Below are positions 60,342 to 64,000 of a stretch of 64,000 nucleotides of DNA, piece by piece; within the stretch, counting starts at the first letter, position 1; the number at the start of each line of letters is the position of its first letter. The stretch covers positions 881,957-945,956 of the forward strand of contig VFFE01008410.1 in the NCBI GenBank assembly GCA_008921705.1, written 5' to 3'. A model generated the notes under the pieces. The model did no database searches. It had not been told where the DNA came from and worked only from the letters and a program-made list of their open reading frames with translations. Source of the stretch: Burhinus oedicnemus. Its lineage: Eukaryota; Chordata; Aves; Charadriiformes; Burhinidae. Made by a program: the position numbers and the translations under genes.

Positions 60342-60540
60342 GCAAGCCAACCACATGACCGGAAGAGAGGCGGGACTTCCAGGAGCAGCGGATAGGTGAT
60401 GTCACCAGGGGCGGAGCTTCACCAGGGCCAGGGAAGGGGTGGCACCTCTGCTGGTCTTGGTCCAGCCTTGTCCTGGTGCCCCTGGGAGGTGCTGGGTAAA
60501 AATCTTCCACCCCATGAGAGTAAGAACACAACTGCGTTGT
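60030..60540 (+). promoter_or_regulatory. GC-rich promoter-like region (CCAAT, YY1, E-box, ETS, CRE and GC-box motifs)
   Basis: CCAAT-type boxes lie at 60036-60050, 60096-60110 and 60259-60273, with a fourth variant (AGCCAACCACATGAC) at 60345-60359. The fourth overlaps a CACATGAC E-box-like site. Directly after come ACCGGAAG (60358-60365, ETS type), GAGGCGGGA, TGATGTCA (60397-60404, CRE/ATF type) and GGGGCGG (60408-60414, GC box). This combination and spacing is typical of TATA-less promoters. A plausible splice donor (GA before GTAAGA, 60520-60525) follows about 100 bp downstream. No coding frame is recognised, so a noncoding transcript or a retroviral-type control region are both possible. 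The orientation given is a guess from the donor. Confidence 0.35.
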
Positions 60541-60712
60541 TGTGTTCGAAGTGATGGTCTGATACTGTTACATGTGGTATAATGAAAGTCTTTTCCTCAG
60601 TCCTACAGCGTGTTTTTTTTCTTGTGGAAGGGCCTTGCTCTGTTCAACGATGTCCTGACTAGAAGGGTGTGCTAAAAGAAGAAAGAAAAAAAAAATCAGC
60701 TTTACTCTGCTT
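60541..60712. other. Short unique stretch, no gene recognised
   Basis: Includes an A-rich patch at about 60680-60695. No feature supported. Confidence 0.5.
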
Positions 60713-60742
60713 CAAATCTGTTCTTGTTGCAGAACAGATTTG
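60713..60742. repeat. Perfect 12-bp hairpin
   Basis: CAAATCTGTTCT (60713-60724) pairs exactly with AGAACAGATTTG (60731-60742) around a 6-nt TGTTGC loop. The arms contain TGTTCT and AGAACA, the two half-sites of steroid-receptor elements, in everted order with six bases between them. No terminator or RNA gene is implied in a vertebrate genome. Confidence 0.9.
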
Positions 60743-62233
60743 GTGGTCTGAGCACTGCTGAGGAGGGGCAGGTTTGTGAGGATTGCCAGTGTGCTGTTCT
60801 GGCCACCTTCGGTTCAGAAACAGGGTTTACATGTACATAAAAAAGTTATGCTTGGAACTTTATAATCTGCCTATAGGCTGATGCCAATTGCTGCCTTATC
60901 TACTTGGGGGAGCTGGATTTGCAATAAACTGGACTCATCCTACTAAAAAGCAGAAAAGAGTAAAAGAAAAAGAAACAATGCATTATATACATCATATACA
61001 GATATATACCTTCAACTTTTATCTATTTTTTTTTTTAATTTAGTATGCTTTACCGATTCTGTGAACTTAAAGATTTCATTTTTATCTGTGAAAATTTACA
61101 GAAAATAGAGGTGGCAGAAGTATTCTGGCCATTGTCTGTCTAATCCTTAATTTAGCGAACCTGCTGTGCCACTCTGGGTAAATGAGACATGGAAACACAA
61201 AGAAACAATATATAAGCAATATGCCCTTCAAGCTGAGAAAGTATTAGTATAAAAAGGGCAAATTATAGAAGCAGCTAATGACTGTAATAGTTCCCAAGCT
61301 TAAAAACAGATGCATGCTCAATGCTTTACAATTCTTATATAAAAGCATTTACAGTCTTGCAGAGACATAATTGAAAGGCAAAACAAAGAAACCTTTAATC
61401 ATAGCTGGAACATATTTTTAAAACACCAGAAAGGTAGGGGCTGGCTGGTTGGAAAATTAATAGTAGAAAAAAATGGGTCCTAGTCAACCCTTATTTTTTC
61501 TAGTGTAACTCACTTGAAACCAATACTTGCTACAGAGTTGCACTGAAACCAAATGAAAAATTATTTCCTTTCTCTAACATCAACAGCACAGAACAGCTGG
61601 CAGCTGGAGCTAATCCTCTGCATGAGGTCCACAGTGATACAGGGTCCAGTTTAGCCTCTCTCCTCAATGTCAACAGGTTTAAGTCAAACTCTGGCCAGTA
61701 GAGGAAGTTGTCACCATCTCAGAAGTGCCCTGGGCAAAGGAGCTGCAAGGGTCTAGTCTTCATGTGAACGCTAATGCCTGGATGTTGGGATGTAATTGGG
61801 TGTGTATAAATGACGTGGTGTTTATTGGCTGGCTGATCAGATGGGATATCTACAGCACATAACATCCTGAGTCTGTTTTGCCTGTTAGACATGGGTCATG
61901 GCATTAAATGACATTCATGATAGCAGGCATGGTGAGAGGTGTTTTCCCTGCATCTTTATCAAGAAGGCCAATGTCTTATTTTTATGGACAGCCCTCAACA
62001 CCAGATCCAGCTGTTGCTTTAGTAACACCATAAGTGGCTTTTGAAAATATATTCCTGACTCAAGGACCCAAGCAGCTGCATTCCTGGAAAGTGTTAGATT
62101 ACTGTGTAACATGTCAGAATGACTTTTTCTTTCTGCTTTCACCATGTGGGCAAAGCAACAGGTGAATTTTAGTTAAAGGCTTGTGTGTAAGAAGAACACA
62201 GAGCACCGTCCTCTCAGGCTTTTCATGCAACAC
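60743..62233. other. AT-rich unique DNA, no gene recognised
   Basis: No supported feature. T-run at 61028-61037. Confidence 0.5.
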
Positions 62234-62248
62234 TTTTTTTTTTTTTTT
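62234..62248. repeat. poly(T) tract, 15 bp
   Basis: An uninterrupted T-run followed by CTTTTCCCCAG. It resembles a polypyrimidine-acceptor layout but no exon follows. Annotated only as a homopolymer. Confidence 0.85.
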
Positions 62249-63171
62249 CTTTTCCCCAGACTTAACAATATTATGAAGTGTTACAACTTTTACATGAATC
62301 AGTCTTTGAGCCCCCTCTAGCCCTAGCACATACTCCTTAGGAGTTAGTACAAAAGAAAATTAACTGTTAGAGATAGTTCTGCAACTCAGCTGAAAAACAT
62401 GCAAAAACTCTGGTGTGTTTTCTCTCTTTTATATGGTTTCCTATATCCGTTCCTTGTTATTGAGGCAAATCACATCATTGTGTGGAGTATTCAGATTGCT
62501 TTGCTTATTAGTGTAAGAGGTTAAAAATGATTACACTTTAAGCATTAAAAATGACAGAAAGACAGAAAGAACGCTTTCAGTCATTATTTAGCAAGCTAAT
62601 TTTTCCCAGATACAATATAATCACCATAAATGATAAACATTGTATCAGTTGTTATTTGTCATAAATTCTATTCAATAAAGGTAATCAAGCATTCTGCTGA
62701 GATATTGCTGTTATAGGTTCTGTCTTTCTAAACCATTGCTAGACAAGTATATAACAAAAAAAAAATCATAAAACACAGATGTATTTTATTTGCATACATT
62801 TTAAAAGATAGATGTATCAAAATCCCATTCTGACACTGTAGTCTGAATCAAAAAAGAAATAATTTTAGCACATGCAAAATTAACAGTCGCTGCACAGACT
62901 TAAATTGAGATTTCCAGAGCTCTAATGATACTATCAATTTATTTCAGAAGTACGGGGTTTTGTCAGTTTATCAGTGGCTCCTGGCAGCCATGGTGAGGCT
63001 GTTCCTTGATTCCCAGTTCATTTCACAGCATAGTTTTGGACACTTCTTTTGAATCTAAAAGGTCTGGTTTATACTGGTCATACAGTATCATACTGTGATA
63101 TACCACATGTGTGAGGCTGTCAGAAAACTTAATGGGAGGAGAGGAGAGAGAAAAGATAACATCTCTATTTC
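62249..63171. other. AT-rich unique DNA, no gene recognised
   Basis: No feature seen up to the CR1 at the right edge. Confidence 0.55.
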
Positions 63172-64000
63172 ATTGGATCATTTAGGTTGGAAAGAACCTT
63201 TGACCTAACACTGCCAAGTCCACCACTCAACTATGTCCACCCATCTTTTAAATAGCCCCAGGGATGGGGATTCCACCACTTCCCTGGGCAGCCTGTTCCA
63301 ATGTTTGGTAACCCTTTTGGTGAAGAAATTTTTCCTAATATCCAATCTAAACCTCCCCTGGTGCAACTTGAGGCAGTTTCCTCTTGTCCTATTGCTTGTT
63401 ACTTGGGAGAAGAGATTGAGCCCCACCTCTCTACAACCTCCTCTCAGGTAGCTGTAGAGAGCAATAAGGTCTCCTCTGAGCCTCCTTTTCTCCAGGCTAA
63501 ACAACCCCAGTTCCCTCAGCTGCTCCTCATGAGACTTGTGCTCTAGGCTCCTCATCAGCTTTGTTGCCCTTCTCTGGACACACTCCAGCACCTCAGTGTC
63601 TTTCTTGTAGTGAGGGGCCCAAAACTGAACACAGTATTCGAGGTGGGGCCTCACTAGTGCTGAGTACAGTGGGACGATCACTTCCCTAGTCCTGCTGGCC
63701 CCACTATTTCTGATACAAGCCAGGACACTGTTGGCCTTCTTGGCCACCTGGGCACACTGCTGGCTCATATCCAGCTGTCTGTGACCAATACCTCCAGGGT
63801 CTTTTCTGCCAGGCAGCTTTCTAGCCGCTCTTCCCCAAGCCTGAAGCGCTGAATGTGGTTGTTGTGACCCAAGTGCAGGACCTGGCACTTGGCCTTGTTG
63901 AGTCTCATACAGTTGACCTCAGCCCATCAATCCAGCCTGTCCAGATCCTTCTAGAGCCTCCTATCCTCAAGCACATAACACTCCCGCCCAACTTAGTGTT
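63172..64000 (-). mobile_element. CR1 non-LTR retrotransposon, continues beyond window
   Basis: The left edge 'ggatcatttaggttggaaag' is the CR1 3' end in reverse complement, lacking the octamer repeats. The minus strand then reads the RT C-terminus and thumb. At the window edge it is still in the palm-proximal region ('cccgcccaacttagtgtt', just before the motif C position), so the element extends to the right. Compared with the 41.3-kb copy, about 23 bp of the 3' end ('gttggacttgatgatctta' block) are missing. The subfamily is otherwise the same. Confidence 0.95.
63205..63888 (-). pseudogene. CR1 ORF2 C-terminal half, long open frame (227 codons)
   Basis: From about residue 38 the frame follows the CR1 C-terminal region without interruption: [19 protein letters not shown], then [53 protein letters not shown], and finally [19 protein letters not shown]. 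The first about 37 residues are out of frame relative to the family, so there is a frameshift near 63780. Such a long undamaged stretch indicates a comparatively young insertion. Catalytic motifs would lie beyond 64000 and cannot be judged. Only the N-terminal junction marks it as a pseudogene. Confidence 0.88.

Noticed and set aside
62234..62260. Polypyrimidine tract plus CAG as a splice acceptor
   Set aside because: No open frame or exon-like sequence follows it. The homopolymer alone explains the look.

Overview
The window is bird genomic DNA, most likely from a neoavian species. The evidence is several chicken-repeat-1 (CR1) LINEs with the ATGATTCT-type 3' tail, two avian endogenous-retrovirus-type solo LTRs (opening close to TGTC-CTGG/ATGG-TTT, closing AAACCATGAC), and relics of an older CR1 lineage like that seen in turtles and crocodiles. 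Most of the sequence is AT-rich. I find no host protein-coding gene, tRNA or rRNA that I can support. It reads as a gene desert or the inside of a very long intron. Open frames are short and carry no recognisable domain, except for reverse-transcriptase and endonuclease fragments inside CR1 copies. Species and family names of repeats come from recall of consensus patterns, not from a search. || Layout. 1-33.8 kb: mostly unique AT-rich DNA with ancient CR1 relics near 1.1, 10.7, 14.5 and 15.8 kb, a younger short CR1 end at 16.1 kb, an 8-bp (CCCCTTTT)n block at 10.0 kb, a (TG)15 tract at 13.6 kb, and a candidate conserved noncoding block at 14.0-14.3 kb. 33.8-35.35 kb: 1.5-kb CR1, minus strand. 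41.26-41.78 kb: 0.5-kb CR1, plus strand. 42.7-44.2 kb: unexplained stretch of more balanced composition. 45.8-48.3 kb: the longest CR1 (about 2.4 kb, minus), reaching into the endonuclease domain. 50.1 kb: MIR-like SINE relic. 52.3-53.8 kb: 1.5-kb CR1, minus. 54.8-55.4 kb: 580-bp solo LTR. 56.9-60.3 kb: a 1.7-kb segment present twice in direct orientation across a 20-N assembly gap, each copy holding a solo LTR and a CCAAT-box-rich module. Just beyond copy 2 is a GC-rich promoter-like block (60.3-60.5 kb). 63.2-64 kb: a CR1 (minus) cut by the window edge. || The parts do not work together as an operon or pathway. The history is layered retroposition. All three CR1 copies that still contain the reverse-transcriptase palm keep motif C (FADD) but carry damage in motif A, so none is autonomous. 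The most interesting region is 56.9-60.75 kb: a recent tandem duplication, uneven divergence between copies, repeated NF-Y/YY1-like sites, an ETS/CRE/GC-box cluster and a perfect 12-bp hairpin. I found no previously undescribed biological system that I can defend.
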